Under the pieces are notes generated by a model, which was given only the letters and a program-made list of their open reading frames with translations, ran no database searches and had not been told where the DNA came from. Source: JAHZMA01 sp965205905 (GTDB taxonomy: Bacteria; Pseudomonadota; Alphaproteobacteria; JABAAW01; JAHZMA01). Taken from it: a stretch of 64,000 nt of DNA. The stretch's first letter is position 1; each line of letters begins with the position of its first letter. The DNA is taken from the NCBI GenBank assembly GCA_965205905.1, contig CBDBHZ010000001.1, positions 62,001 through 126,000 on the forward strand, read 5' to 3'. Positions 9,291 through 18,900 of the stretch are shown here, piece after piece. The translations under genes were made by a program, and so were the position numbers.

Positions 9291-10365
9291 ACAGAATTTA
9301 TTACAAACCAAACAACGCTATCAGGCAATTTCTGAAAAGCTAAATGCCGGCAATTTAACCCCACCAGAGATGGCAGATTTAGGGCGTAGCCTATCCAAGA
9401 TGGAAGTGATTATCGATAGGATTGATGCCTATGAAAAATATCGCGACCAGTTGCAAGAAGCAGTCGCAATGCTTGAAGATAAGTCGCTAGATGCCGAAAT
9501 GCGTGATTTGGCAGAAACCGAACAGCGCGATTGCCAGAAAATGTTAGAGCAACTCACCCAAGAAATTAAGTTTCAATTACTGCCCAAAGATGAAGCCGAT
9601 GAACGCAATGCGATTATAGAAATTCGCGCTGGCACAGGCGGAGACGAGGCAGCTTTGTTTGGCGGTGATTTATTCCGAATGTATGCCCGCTATGCCGAAC
9701 TTCACGGTTGGCGCGTGGAAATCATGCAGAGCAACGAAACGGGGATTGGTGGCTATAAAGAAATTATCGCCAGTATCAGCGGTAAAGATGTGTTTGCGCG
9801 GTTAAAATTTGAATCGGGGGTGCATCGGGTGCAACGCGTGCCACAAACCGAAAGCAGTGGGCGGATTCATACTTCTGCCGCCACAGTGGCGATTTTGCCC
9901 GAAGCCGAAGAGGTGGATATCAGCATTAGAACCGAAGATTTGCGGATTGATACCTATCGCGCACAAGGGGCGGGCGGGCAACATGTGAATACCACCGATA
10001 GCGCGGTGCGGATAACGCATCTGCCCACTGGGGTTGTGGTGCAGTGCCAAGATGAAAAATCGCAACATAAAAATCGCGACCGTGCCATGAAAGTGTTGAA
10101 AGCAAGGCTATATGACCAACAGCGCGAACAGTTGCGCGATGAACGCGCAGGCACACGCAAGGCGCAAATTGGCAGTGGCGACCGTTCGGAGAGGATTCGC
10201 ACCTATAATTATCCGCAAGGGCGCGTTACCGACCATCGCATTGGGCTAACATTATATAAGCTGGAAAAAATTCTGGCAGGCGAAGAATTAGATGAGATGA
10301 TTGATGGGTTGGTGAGTGAGCATCAGCTGAAATTACTCGCCACGCAGGAAACAGATGCGGATTGA
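9271..10365 (+). CDS. prfA: peptide chain release factor 1
   Basis: Class I release factor that recognises UAA/UAG and triggers peptide release. The GGQ loop (GAGGQHVNTTDSAVRITH) that enters the peptidyl-transferase centre is present. The stop-codon recognition tripeptide lies in VPQTESSGRIHTS, the P-x-T form of RF1. The conserved RAGTGGDEAALF and QGRVTDHRIGLTLY blocks are present. The frame opens further upstream at 9244, but family length and homology start at M-S-K-A-M-F-E-Q. I chose the ATG at 9271; 9283 is equally possible. It overlaps hisS, and its stop overlaps the first codons of prmC, the enzyme that normally methylates the GGQ glutamine. Confidence 0.95.
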   Translation: MSKAMFEQNLLQTKQRYQAISEKLNAGNLTPPEMADLGRSLSKMEVIIDRIDAYEKYRDQLQEAVAMLEDKSLDAEMRDLAETEQRDCQKMLEQLTQEIKFQLLPKDEADERNAIIEIRAGTGGDEAALFGGDLFRMYARYAELHGWRVEIMQSNETGIGGYKEIIASISGKDVFARLKFESGVHRVQRVPQTESSGRIHTSAATVAILPEAEEVDISIRTEDLRIDTYRAQGAGGQHVNTTDSAVRITHLPTGVVVQCQDEKSQHKNRDRAMKVLKARLYDQQREQLRDERAGTRKAQIGSGDRSERIRTYNYPQGRVTDHRIGLTLYKLEKILAGEELDEMIDGLVSEHQLKLLATQETDAD

Positions 10366-11242
10366 TGAGTGGTTGCCCACGCCCATCAAAAACTGATGGC
10401 AAAACGGATGGTGGGGGGCATTATCAGCACGCCGCAACAGGCATTATCAGAAGCGCGCTATTTATTATGCGCGCTATTTACAATGCCCGCAATCTTACAT
10501 TTTCGCGCATAGTGATGCTGATATTGATGAAGCACAATTACCGCAACTGAATCAATGGCTGGCGCAAAGATGCGCTAATGCCATGCCACTTGCTTATATA
10601 TGCGGGCGGGTGGAATTTTACGGACATGAATTTATCGTCAATCAAGATGTGCTAATCCCGCGCCCCGATAGCGAGACGATGCTTGAATTGCTTCAAGAGA
10701 ATTTTCCTGATAAAGACTGCAAAATTATCGGTGCTAGAATTGGCGGCAGGCAGTGGTGCGCTAGGGTTAAGCATGTTGACACTCTATGAAAATGCCGATT
10801 TGCTGATGGGCGATATATCACGCAATCGGCTTGTGATGTGATGCGTCAAAACACCGAAAAGCTGGGGCTTGAAGCGCGAGCCAAGATTGTGCAAAGCGAT
10901 TGGGCAACAAATATTGTGGGTGATAAGCGCATATTGCGTATGATTGCATCATCATCAATCCGCCTTATATTCGGCATGGCGATATTGCGGACTTTATCGG
11001 CATCGGTGCGCGATTACGAACCGCATCTTGCGCTTGATGGTGGTGCTGATGGGCTTGATTGCTATCGCATTCTAAACGCAATATTGCCCGTATTATGTGA
11101 TTCGCAAACAAAGCTGTTGCTTGAAATAGGGGCAGGGCAAGAGGCAGATGTGATAGCGGCAATGAATAATTTCAACTATCTGAGTGGCAAGTGCGATTTA
11201 GGCGGCGTGATGCGTGCTTTATCGTTTGCGCCCATTTTTTAA
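10355..11242 (+). pseudogene. prmC: peptide chain release factor N5-glutamine methyltransferase, multiply frameshifted
   Basis: All parts of PrmC can be read, but in different frames. MRIDEWL starts at 10355 inside the prfA end. Then AHQKLMAKRM...STPQQALSEARYLLCALF is in frame 1. FAHSDADIDEAQLPQLNQWL, MPLAYICGRVEFYGHEF and LIPRPDSETMLELL are in frame 2. The SAM-binding stretch ELAAGSGALGLSMLTLYENADLLMGDISRN is in another frame. MRQNTEKLGLEARAKIV is back in frame 2, the catalytic INPPYIRHGDIADFIG (near 10953-11000) is shifted, and EPHLALDGGADGLDCYRIL to the stop is again in frame 2. At least five indels are needed, with hisS and prfA intact next door. The methyl acceptor is the GGQ glutamine of RF1/RF2. 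Either a decaying pseudogene or a locally bad sequence. Confidence 0.75.
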
Positions 11243-11270
11243 TATCGCCAATATCACCCAAAACACGCGC

Positions 11271-11304
11271 AAAAAAATGGTCTGCATCAGTTAAGATGCA
11301 GACC
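11271..11304 (-). terminator. terminator of the HCBP-like gene at 11398
   Basis: GGTCTGCATC (11279-11288) pairs perfectly with GATGCAGACC (11295-11304) around a 6-base loop. On the minus strand it is followed by A then seven Ts (11271-11277), so it terminates the minus-strand gene. The stem resembles the terminator at 22048-22080. Confidence 0.75.
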
Positions 11305-11397
11305 GAGTTTAGCCTTGTGGTTCTATCTGCAATCATACAGATTGCGTAAAAGCGAGGAGATAAAGTAAGGTTGTAAAGTCTTTACCAATCTAAAATT

Positions 11398-11748
11398 TTA
11401 AGCATATTCTCTTCTGTTTTCTTGTGTTGCTGCCTTGCAATGCAAATTGATAGGAATATCGTTGTGAAAGAAAAATTTAGGTGCTTTTCTATTCTTTGTG
11501 CCATCTTGCATGAAATAATCGTGAATTTTCAACACATCGCAACGTTCATCATTATCGCTGATAAGCGTTATCACCAATGTGGTGGCATCTCTTGTGGCAC
11601 GTCTGAAAGTGATATTCATGGCAGTTACATTTTTTTCAAAATAAACGCGCTTAATTTCAGTGATATGTTCGTAACGATAGCCAGAACCAATGCCGAATGT
11701 GATAATATCGCGAGATATGATATTGTTATGAGCTTTATGTGCAAGCAT
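11398..11748 (-). CDS. small protein resembling a standalone HCBP_related (RTX-associated) domain, copy 1
   Basis: 116 residues, no signal peptide. The core ITFGIGSG...ITEIKRVYF......NITFRRA....TTLVITLI...D.LKIHDYF follows the pattern of the HCBP_related domain (PF06594). That domain normally sits between calcium-binding nonapeptide blocks of RTX proteins (FGKGSG...D.I.F....P.D....R.G.DLV..I.GT.D.....FF). No GGxGxD repeats are present. The gene at 22114 is a clear paralogue with the same order of motifs, so this is a real family. Both genes lie on the minus strand beside TbpB-like lipoproteins and share a terminator stem and upstream AT-rich motifs. The ATG is preceded by AAAGGAGACAG, a good ribosome binding site. 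The domain assignment is by motif pattern only; function is unknown. Confidence 0.55.
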   Translation of the reverse strand: MLAHKAHNNIISRDIITFGIGSGYRYEHITEIKRVYFEKNVTAMNITFRRATRDATTLVITLISDNDERCDVLKIHDYFMQDGTKNRKAPKFFFHNDIPINLHCKAATQENRREYA

Positions 11749-12103
11749 TTTCTGTCTCCTTTGTAGTGGTTAAATAATGTTTTGCATTTAATTTAATAAA
11801 TAATTAACATATAACGCGATGATAATGCAAGCACTTTTTAATAAAAAGTTAATAAATTATGATATTTCATGCTCAAATTAGCTAAAAACAACTAAAAATA
11901 GCAAAGATAACACTCAAATACCAGTCAAAAGCTAATAAAAAATTAATAACTGCCGAATCACCATCCGAATCACTCAAAATGATTAGTAATTTACTAATTT
12001 TTTGCGAATCACTCTCTCTTCTCATGTTAAAGGGGCAGACTATTGACAATAAGCGCAAAATTATGTAATCTATAGCTATGCAACAGAATTTTATGAGATA
12101 AGG
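11749..12103. other. AT-rich divergent intergenic region
   Basis: No gene is seen. The left part carries ATGCAAG (11825-11831) and AATAAAAAGTTAATA (11840-11854), both also present upstream of the paralogue at 22114. The right part has three CGAATCAC direct repeats (about 11953-12011) ahead of the promoter of the next lipoprotein gene, and these may be regulator sites. Confidence 0.4.
12043..12071 (+). promoter_or_regulatory. sigma70 promoter, first single-barrel lipoprotein
   Basis: TTGACA (12043-12048), 17-base spacer, TAATCT (12066-12071). The whole block from the -35 to the start codon is repeated almost base for base at 13431-13498 ahead of the tandem paralogue. Confidence 0.75.
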
Positions 12104-12109
12104 GTGTTT

Positions 12110-13360
12110 ATGATGAAAACTTATTACAATTATTCCAAAAGCTATATCCAAAGCTACATACTGCCTCTATCATTATGCGCAGCTTTATCGGCTTGTGGTG
12201 CTAGCAATGTCGGTGCCACAAGTTCTCACACTAATATTGCCCCCCCAGATAGGGTGGTTGCCATCGATACATCGGGTTATGATGCATTCCCTGTGATATC
12301 GGAAGGTAGCGCCCAAGAGAATGCCCAAGATACGACATCGCCTGATAATCAGAAAACCGTTACGCTACCAGCTATTAATATGACGATTTCGACGTATGTG
12401 TCTCCGGAGAGGGACTTTTCTGCGCCATCTTCCCAATATGAAGATTACGATGATCTGGTAAGGGGGACGGAACCGGTAGTGTCGAAGCCTGTGAAGCCTG
12501 AGCGGAACGTTTCTTGGGGATCATATTCCAAAGATGATAAGACTGAGGATGTGATAGCGGTAACGCAGAGTTTTAATTCGCAGAACAAAGTTGATGAGGT
12601 GATATTGCATTTTAATCGAGACGATGCCCTCCTTAATTCTTATTTGGCTATTCATCCTAAGTATAATGATCTTGCGCCTGATTATCGGGCGCGTAATTTT
12701 ATTGATGCAGAGTCACCAAATGATTCGGGTATCGGTCGAATAAGATATAGCACAGTTGATGAGCAGCATAATCCCAGCGTTGGAAGTTATGCTGCCATAC
12801 AGATTTCAAATCAATATCCGTTTGGTTTTCTCGCCAAATATATGGCATATCTGAGTTGGCAAAGAGAAAGACAAGGCTTTTCTCGTGATGGGTTGCCCAG
12901 CAATGTTTCTGTTGTAAAAGAGGGCATGATGATAACAGGCTTTGAAACAGAGACTATCCCTAGCACTGGCACGGCGATTTTTAACGGTGCAGGGCATGGC
13001 TTTTATCATGGTAATGGTGACAACGAAGTCTACCCCAATAAGAAACAGATATTATTTGATGTTACTGCCAATGTTGATTTTAACGCGCGCAATGTAGAAT
13101 TAAGCACGCATAATGTTCAAAAACAAGGTATCCCAATACCAAAATTAAGCTTTGATAGCACCTTGCGCTACGATGCGGGGCGTAACCATCTAACGGGGAA
13201 TATTGCCGCCGATGGTATGCAGGGCAAGATAGAGGCACGTTTCTATGGCACAGGTAACAATGCCGCGCAAGAATTAGGTGGTGTGTTTATTATGCATGGC
13301 ACTGATGAAACATATAATGGTCCGTTATATCATGGTGCATTTGGCGCAAAACGGTATTAA
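12110..13360 (+). CDS. TbpB-like single-barrel lipoprotein, tandem copy 1
   Basis: About 416 residues. A long lipoprotein signal (MMKTYYNYSKSYIQSYILP, then LSLCAALSAC; lipobox LSAC) is followed by a disordered tether and one barrel. The usual markers are present: VTLPAINMTI, a LAKYMAYLSW strand, MMITGFETETIPSTGTAIF, GAGHGFYHG, FDVTANVDFNARNVELST, and the closing IEARFYGTGNNAAQELGGVFIM...YHGAFGAKRY. A stretch before the YMA strand (ARNF-DAESPNDSGIGRIRYST) is shared with the next gene and absent from the multi-barrel proteins. The start at 12110 has AAGGG five bases upstream; a GTG at 12104 is less likely. Expected on the outer face of the outer membrane; ligand unknown. Confidence 0.8.
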   Translation: MMKTYYNYSKSYIQSYILPLSLCAALSACGASNVGATSSHTNIAPPDRVVAIDTSGYDAFPVISEGSAQENAQDTTSPDNQKTVTLPAINMTISTYVSPERDFSAPSSQYEDYDDLVRGTEPVVSKPVKPERNVSWGSYSKDDKTEDVIAVTQSFNSQNKVDEVILHFNRDDALLNSYLAIHPKYNDLAPDYRARNFIDAESPNDSGIGRIRYSTVDEQHNPSVGSYAAIQISNQYPFGFLAKYMAYLSWQRERQGFSRDGLPSNVSVVKEGMMITGFETETIPSTGTAIFNGAGHGFYHGNGDNEVYPNKKQILFDVTANVDFNARNVELSTHNVQKQGIPIPKLSFDSTLRYDAGRNHLTGNIAADGMQGKIEARFYGTGNNAAQELGGVFIMHGTDETYNGPLYHGAFGAKRY

Positions 13361-13370
13361 CGAAAACTAA

Positions 13371-13396
13371 ATTGTAAAGCCCCCTATATATAATGC
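13371..13396. repeat. degenerate copy of the CAAAGCCCCC/ATATTAATG module
   Basis: GTAAAGCCCCCTATATATAATG resembles the GCAAAGCCCCCC-ATATATTAATG module found at 28600, 28698, 50297 and 54246. It lies between the two tandem single-barrel lipoprotein genes. Confidence 0.4.
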
Positions 13397-13430
13397 GAAT
13401 CTCCCCCTCTTCTCATATATGGGCAGACTA

Positions 13431-13459
13431 TTGACAATAAGCGCAAAATTATGTAATCT
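13431..13459 (+). promoter_or_regulatory. sigma70 promoter, second single-barrel lipoprotein
   Basis: TTGACA (13431-13436), 17-base spacer identical to the upstream copy, TAATCT (13454-13459). Confidence 0.75.
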
Positions 13460-13498
13460 ATCGTTATTGCAACAGAATTTTATGATATGAGGGTATTT

Positions 13499-14587
13499 AT
13501 GATGAAAACCTATCACAATTATTTCAAAAGCTATATCCAAAGCTATATATTGCCTCTATCATTATGCGTGGCTTTATCGGCATGTAGCAGCAACAGTGGT
13601 GGTAGTAGTGGCACCGCCATAGTTTCTTCGCCTTACCCAGATAGGGTGGTTGCCATCGATACAGCTGGTTATGATTCATTTCCTGTCGCAACGGAAGAGA
13701 ACGCCCAAGAGAATGCCCAAGAGTCTCAATCGCCTGATAATCAGAAAACCGTTACATTACCAGCTATTAGTATGACGATTCGTGCGTTTGGAAATAGGAA
13801 AAGAATACTCGATGATAGCAAGGTCTATGATGTGGTAGGAGTGTTGCAGAGTTTTAATTCGCAGAACAAAGTTGATGAGGTGATATTGCATTTTAATCGT
13901 GACTATGGCGACGATGATTATCTTGCGCGTGATTTTCGTGCGCGTAATTTTCTTGATGCAGAGTCACCAAATGATTCGGGTATCGGTCGAATAAGATATA
14001 GCACGATTGATGGGCAACATAATCCCCGTAGTGGAAATTATGCTGCCATACAGATTTCAAATCAATATCCGTTTGGTTTTCCTGCCAAATATATGGCATA
14101 TCTGAGTTGGCAAACAGAAGTAAGAAACATTCCTATTCCTAGTGAAGAAGGCGAACCCTATTTATCGGTGATAGAACAGAGTATGATGATAACAGGCTTT
14201 GAAACAGAGACTATCCCCATCGATGGCACGGCGATTTTTAATGGCGCAGGGCATGGCTTTTATTATTATGGTAGGACCAATAAGAAGCAGATATTATTTG
14301 ATGTTACCGCCAATGTTAATTTTAGCGCGCGCAATGTAAAGTTAAACACGCATAATGTTCAAAAACAAGGTATCCCAATACCAGAATTAAGCTTTGATAG
14401 TACCTTGCGCTACGATGCGGGGCGCAATCACTTAACGGGTGATGTTGCCGCCGATGGTATGCAGGGCAAGATAGAGGCACGTTTCTATGGCACAGGTGAC
14501 AATGCCGCGCAAGAATTAGGTGGCATATTTGCGATGGAAAATGATGATAAATTATATCATGGTGCATTTGGCGCAAAACGGTATTAA
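13499..14587 (+). CDS. TbpB-like single-barrel lipoprotein, tandem copy 2
   Basis: About 362 residues, a paralogue of the preceding gene. It has a near-identical signal (SYILPLSLCVALSAC), a shorter tether, and the same barrel with closing IEARFYGTGDNAAQELGGIFAM...YHGAFGAKRY. The variable part lies between VTLPAISMTI and ARNFLDAESPNDSG, and in the loop after YMAYLSWQTE, so the two copies probably differ in exposed loops. RBS GAGGG precedes the ATG at 13499; an in-frame ATG at 13487 lacks one. The outer-membrane barrel gene at 14615 starts 27 bases after the stop and is probably in the same transcript. Confidence 0.8.
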   Translation: MMKTYHNYFKSYIQSYILPLSLCVALSACSSNSGGSSGTAIVSSPYPDRVVAIDTAGYDSFPVATEENAQENAQESQSPDNQKTVTLPAISMTIRAFGNRKRILDDSKVYDVVGVLQSFNSQNKVDEVILHFNRDYGDDDYLARDFRARNFLDAESPNDSGIGRIRYSTIDGQHNPRSGNYAAIQISNQYPFGFPAKYMAYLSWQTEVRNIPIPSEEGEPYLSVIEQSMMITGFETETIPIDGTAIFNGAGHGFYYYGRTNKKQILFDVTANVNFSARNVKLNTHNVQKQGIPIPELSFDSTLRYDAGRNHLTGDVAADGMQGKIEARFYGTGDNAAQELGGIFAMENDDKLYHGAFGAKRY

Positions 14588-14614
14588 TCAAATTTACAAA
14601 GAGTGATAGGAATT

Positions 14615-15403
14615 ATGAAACATTTATTAACATTATCGGCAATCATTATGCTTGCCATGCCTCATATCGCATTGGCGCAATTTGATGTTGGCGAATCTGA
14701 TACAGAAAAGCCTGTGCAACAAATCCAAACCCAACCTCAACCGCCAATCCAGCCACAGCCAACATATAGGTCACAGCAATTTAAGAAAAACTATTTTGAA
14801 ATTGATATTGGCATTTTTTTGCAAAGTGGCGGTAATGATGATGAGTATAGGCGTTTATCGCGCGCACAGGCAGTTGATATTTTTGCAAAAAATGACGAAG
14901 ACGGTTTAAATGCTGATGATGTAAGGGCAAGTTTTGATGAGTTTGGTTATTTCAGGATGGCTTTAGGCACGCATATCAGTCAGCAATTTGCATTTGAATT
15001 TGCAAGCACGGGCATCGTGATAGATACATCGCGCAGTTTTGGTGATGGTGTCGATAATTCGCTTGATAATTCATTTGGTGATTTTAACAATTATTCGGTA
15101 AATATTATTGAATTTGCCGGCATTTATTATATCCCCGTTAGCGATAAATTTAAGTTCACCTTGCGGGCGGGCTTTGGTTTTTATGAATGGTTTGATAAAA
15201 ATAGTGAGCCGCTTCCAGAACATGAGGACGCGCAACAATTTTCGGGCGATACGCCGCTTCTAGGCATTGGTGCTGATATTAGTAATGTGCATCTTGAATA
15301 TCGGCAATATAATTTAACGGCGATTGATGTCTATAAGGGTGAAAAATATCAGCTTTACGATAGTGTGGGCGTTTTTACCATTGGTTATAAATTTAGGTTT
15401 TGA
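14615..15403 (+). CDS. outer-membrane beta-barrel protein (OmpA/OmpW-like size)
   Basis: 262 residues from the ATG at 14615; an in-frame GTG at 14603 lacks a ribosome site. A cleavable signal peptide (MKHLLTLSAIIMLAMPHIALAQ) is followed by a Gln/Pro-rich linker (residues about 35-55). Alternating amphipathic strands follow, each ending in aromatic residues (FKKNYFEIDIGIFLQSG, FRMALGTHISQQFAFEF, FKFTLRAGFGFYEWF, VFTIGYKFRF). The C-terminal Phe and YKFRF end match the beta-signal read by the BAM complex. No family is recognised with certainty. Its position directly downstream of a surface lipoprotein suggests a partner role, which is inference. It is not a Slam-type translocator: too short and no TPR domain. 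Confidence 0.7.
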   Translation: MKHLLTLSAIIMLAMPHIALAQFDVGESDTEKPVQQIQTQPQPPIQPQPTYRSQQFKKNYFEIDIGIFLQSGGNDDEYRRLSRAQAVDIFAKNDEDGLNADDVRASFDEFGYFRMALGTHISQQFAFEFASTGIVIDTSRSFGDGVDNSLDNSFGDFNNYSVNIIEFAGIYYIPVSDKFKFTLRAGFGFYEWFDKNSEPLPEHEDAQQFSGDTPLLGIGADISNVHLEYRQYNLTAIDVYKGEKYQLYDSVGVFTIGYKFRF

Positions 15404-15452
15404 TATTGAAGCCACAACACTTGCCGTCCTTGATACTGTAAGAGTCAGAATA

Positions 15453-15520
15453 GGCAATCGGTAGCATCTAAAACTTCCAATGCTTAAACCGCATTGAAAG
15501 TAAGATGCGCTTCGATTGCC
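15453..15520. other. 68-base structured hairpin in an intergenic gap
   Basis: Nested stems: GGCAATCG (15453-15460) with CGATTGCC (15513-15520), GCATCT with AGATGC (15503-15508), and CAATGC with GCATTG, around a TTAAACC loop. No immediate T-tract follows, so it is not a classical terminator. It may be a structured 3' end of the upstream transcript or a repeat; no second copy was seen in the window. Confidence 0.5.
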
Positions 15521-15536
15521 CCGATAAATTAATGTC

Positions 15537-15565
15537 TTGCTTTTTTATCGCAAACCCCATATAAA
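15537..15565 (+). promoter_or_regulatory. sigma70 promoter of the 101-aa protein / six-barrel lipoprotein operon
   Basis: TTGCTT (15537-15542), 17-base spacer, TATAAA (15560-15565). The downstream gene has a strong GGGAG ribosome binding site. Confidence 0.6.
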
Positions 15566-15613
15566 AGTATATAAATTTATAATTTTTATTACTGGAATGA
15601 AGGGAGTCTCATA

Positions 15614-15919
15614 ATGAAGAGATTTATTGTTTGTTTTATCACAATCCTATTTTTGTTGACCAATGTTGCCCGTGCTCAAGAAGCTACTGACAGTATATTG
15701 GAAAGTGAGCTGGTGTTGGTGCTGGTGTTTGCAACGCTTACAGGCACTATTTTCTATAAGGAAGTATTGCAAAAAGACGATGACGATGCAACAAAGCCAG
15801 ATGAAAAAGTCTCATTATTGGATATAAAGCCTGATGATGCCAAAATCAAGCCTTACTTGAATATGTATAATGATAGCGGCGATAATAAAGTAGAAACTGG
15901 CATTAAATTTAAGTTTTAG
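15614..15919 (+). CDS. small exported protein of unknown function
   Basis: 101 residues. A signal peptide (MKRFIVCFITILFLLTNVARAQ) is followed by a second hydrophobic stretch (LVLVLVFATLTGTIFY), an acidic segment (QKDDDDATKPDE) and a C-terminal part ending VETGIKFKF. The alternating, Phe-terminated end resembles the last strand of an outer-membrane barrel and the YKFRF end of the gene at 14615. The gene sits 49 bases upstream of the giant six-barrel lipoprotein gene and shares its promoter, so the products may work together (inference). I do not recognise the family. Confidence 0.65.
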   Translation: MKRFIVCFITILFLLTNVARAQEATDSILESELVLVLVFATLTGTIFYKEVLQKDDDDATKPDEKVSLLDIKPDDAKIKPYLNMYNDSGDNKVETGIKFKF

Positions 15920-15968
15920 ATACGGATTTGCCACTCACCCGATAATCACCCATGAACGGAGAAAAGCC

Positions 15969-18900
15969 ATGAAACAACTGATATTACCGATATTCTTATC
16001 CCTCACCCTTATTGCTTGCAGTAGCGGTGGTGCCGCGCCCAATAGTGATAACACGCCTGACCCTGTCGTTAAGACTGATACCGAATGTCCCGAAGATATT
16101 AGCAAGTGCGACCCTAATACAGAGATTTTCAAATTTACCGAATCTCTTGGCGCGATAATAGTCGGCACTCAAACCGAGCCTGCACTTAATAGCCAAACCT
16201 CGCTAACAACCGTCGCCAGCACTGCCACATTGGAAAACTCTCTCACTGTTACCCTACCTGCGATTGCTGTGTTGTTCAATGATAGCACTGCTTACACGCG
16301 TATAGATGGCATCACAACATGGCGCGATGACAGTGAGGCATTGCATCAAAAAGGCTTAACGCTTACGCGCACCGCTAGCCTATCACGCACCGATATTTTA
16401 GGTGATTCGGCATATCCGACTGTGCAACTTAGCTTCGATGGCACATCAACCATCGGCGCAGAAATCTATGCTGATAAAACCTATAGCGCAACTGCCGATA
16501 GAGATGCGTTTTTCACGTCTCCCTCTGCCTCTATGGCTTATGTAACATGGACGCAAACCGCCACCGCCGATTTTACCGAAACCAATGCATCACCTGTAGA
16601 ATATAGCAAAATGGGCATGGCGATAGCGGGCTTTGCAACCGAGATGCTTTCCGATATTGGCACTGCCACATTTACGGGCAAGGGCGAGGGTGTGTATGGC
16701 GTCGTTGTTGCTGATTCGCTCGAAACCTACAATACCACTTTCACCACAGGCGTTACGGTTAATTTTGCTGGTAGCACGCTAAATTTCACCACCACAAACA
16801 TAGATTGCGATGACTGCACGCTTCCTGAGGGCGTTACCAATGCTGACCTTGATTTAACGGCAACGGGGTTAGGCTTTGTTGATGGAAATAATATCAGCGG
16901 CACTATTGATACCACCGTTGCAAGCACCCAAACAAACATATTGGCTGGCACGGTTGATGCGCGGTTTTACGGTGCAAACACGGTTGCCTCGCCATTAGAA
17001 TTTGGTGGCACATTCGCGCTTATCAACGCCGATACAAGTTACTATTACGGTGCGTTTGGAGCTAGAATCGATGCCAGTGGCATTATCACCACATGTGCCG
17101 AAGAAATTAGCAGCTGCACCGCAAATATAGAGAGTTTCACATTTGCTGAATCGCTTGGTGCGTTAACAGTTGAAACGCAAACCGAGGCTACTGACCCCCA
17201 ACCTGATTCGCTAACAGTGGTCGCAGATGCCAATAGCACTGTCACCTTGCCCGCGATTGCCGTGTTGTTTAATGATAGCACTGATTACATGCGGGGCAAC
17301 AATGCGCTTGACTGGATGGTTGCTGGTGATTTGAATCCAAACGGTATCACTATTGCGCGCACCGCTAGCCTATCACGCACCCCATTAGATTCATCGCCTT
17401 ACCCCACGATTAGCCTCACATTTGATGGCGCAAATCCCATCGTGGCAGTCGTCAATGCTGATGAAACCTACACCACAACGGCTGATACAAGTTCAGCTTT
17501 CTTCGGCTTTACCGCCGCCAATATGGCATATGTAACTTTGACTGCAACCGCCACCGCGGATTTTGATAACGCTAATAATTCACCCTTAAAATATAGCAAG
17601 CAGGGCATGGCGATAGCGGGCATTGAAACCACTGATTTTATGGGGCTTAATGGCGGCGCGCAATTTACGGGCAAGGGCAAAGGCGTTTATGGCGTTTTGC
17701 AGACGGATGAAAGCTTCACAACTTACAATACCATATTTGATATTATTGTTAATGCTAATTTCACCAATAAAACTGTTGATTTCCATAGCACAGGCACGGT
17801 AGCTTGCATGGGTTGCACCGCATTGCCGACTGGCGTTAATCTTGATGTAACGGCAGTGGATTTAAGTTTTGCTGATGATGCTAATAATGCCGTTAATAAT
17901 ACCAGTGGTGATGCAACGGCTGGCACATTATCAGGCACGCTTGATGCGCGATTCTATGGCACTGACGATACTGCCACAACAGAGATAAATGAAAGCGCGA
18001 AAGAATTTGGCGGCACATTCGCGCTGACTCATGCTGACACAAGCTACTATTATGGTGCGTTTGGTGCAGAAGTCGGTGAATGGTCTGTGGTTAGTAATGA
18101 TGTTACAACGCTTGCCACGATTACTGATAGCACACAGAATCCAGAAGTAGTTTACACAACACCAACTGCTGATGAAGCAAGCAAACAGGGGCTAACAAGC
18201 TTTACTGATGATACCCGTTTCAATAATGGCACGCCTGATACTCTAGGTGATGATGTTGGCTTAACCAATATCACCCTGCCTGCCTCAATCGTTACTATCG
18301 AAAGAAGCACAACTTCTAACACCATCACCAACACGATTGTTGGCAATGATGTCGCTAATCACGCAGTGCTAGATTTCTCTTATAATGCGACAGGTCAATT
18401 TGTTGCGAGTGCAACCAACCCTACCGCCCTTTATTTTGGTGATAAACGCTATGCGGTTCTTGCTTCTCTTGAACTTAGTCAGGATACCATTAAACATGAT
18501 GGTGCGAATGTTGACACAAGTGATGGTGCTAACATTAATGCTTTCATCATCAATAAGGCTGATTCTAGCGACAGCTTTGGCTTTGCTGCGGAATATATGG
18601 TCAATATCAGTTGGGCTACACTCAATAACACTGCAGGTGCGGGCATTGCCGGTTTTGAAACTGCCACCCCGTTAACTGCTGTTACCACCCGCTTCAACGG
18701 CAGAGGGATTGGTTACTATGCTGATACAACGTTCCAGCCATCAAATGGTATCCGCTATTTTGATATGGTTGCTGATATTGATTTTGGCAATTACATTGTG
18801 GCATTAGAGAGCAGTAACACATGCACCTCTTCTGTGGTAACTGATTGCACTGGCACGGCGTTAAAAACAGAACATGATTTCAAAGGCGATTTAACCTATA

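Noticed and set aside
11882..12151. 89-codon minus-strand open frame
   Set aside because: Covers the duplicated promoter and start of the lipoprotein gene; no similarity or ribosome site.
14615..15403. Slam-type lipoprotein translocator
   Set aside because: Too short, no TPR domain and only a small barrel.
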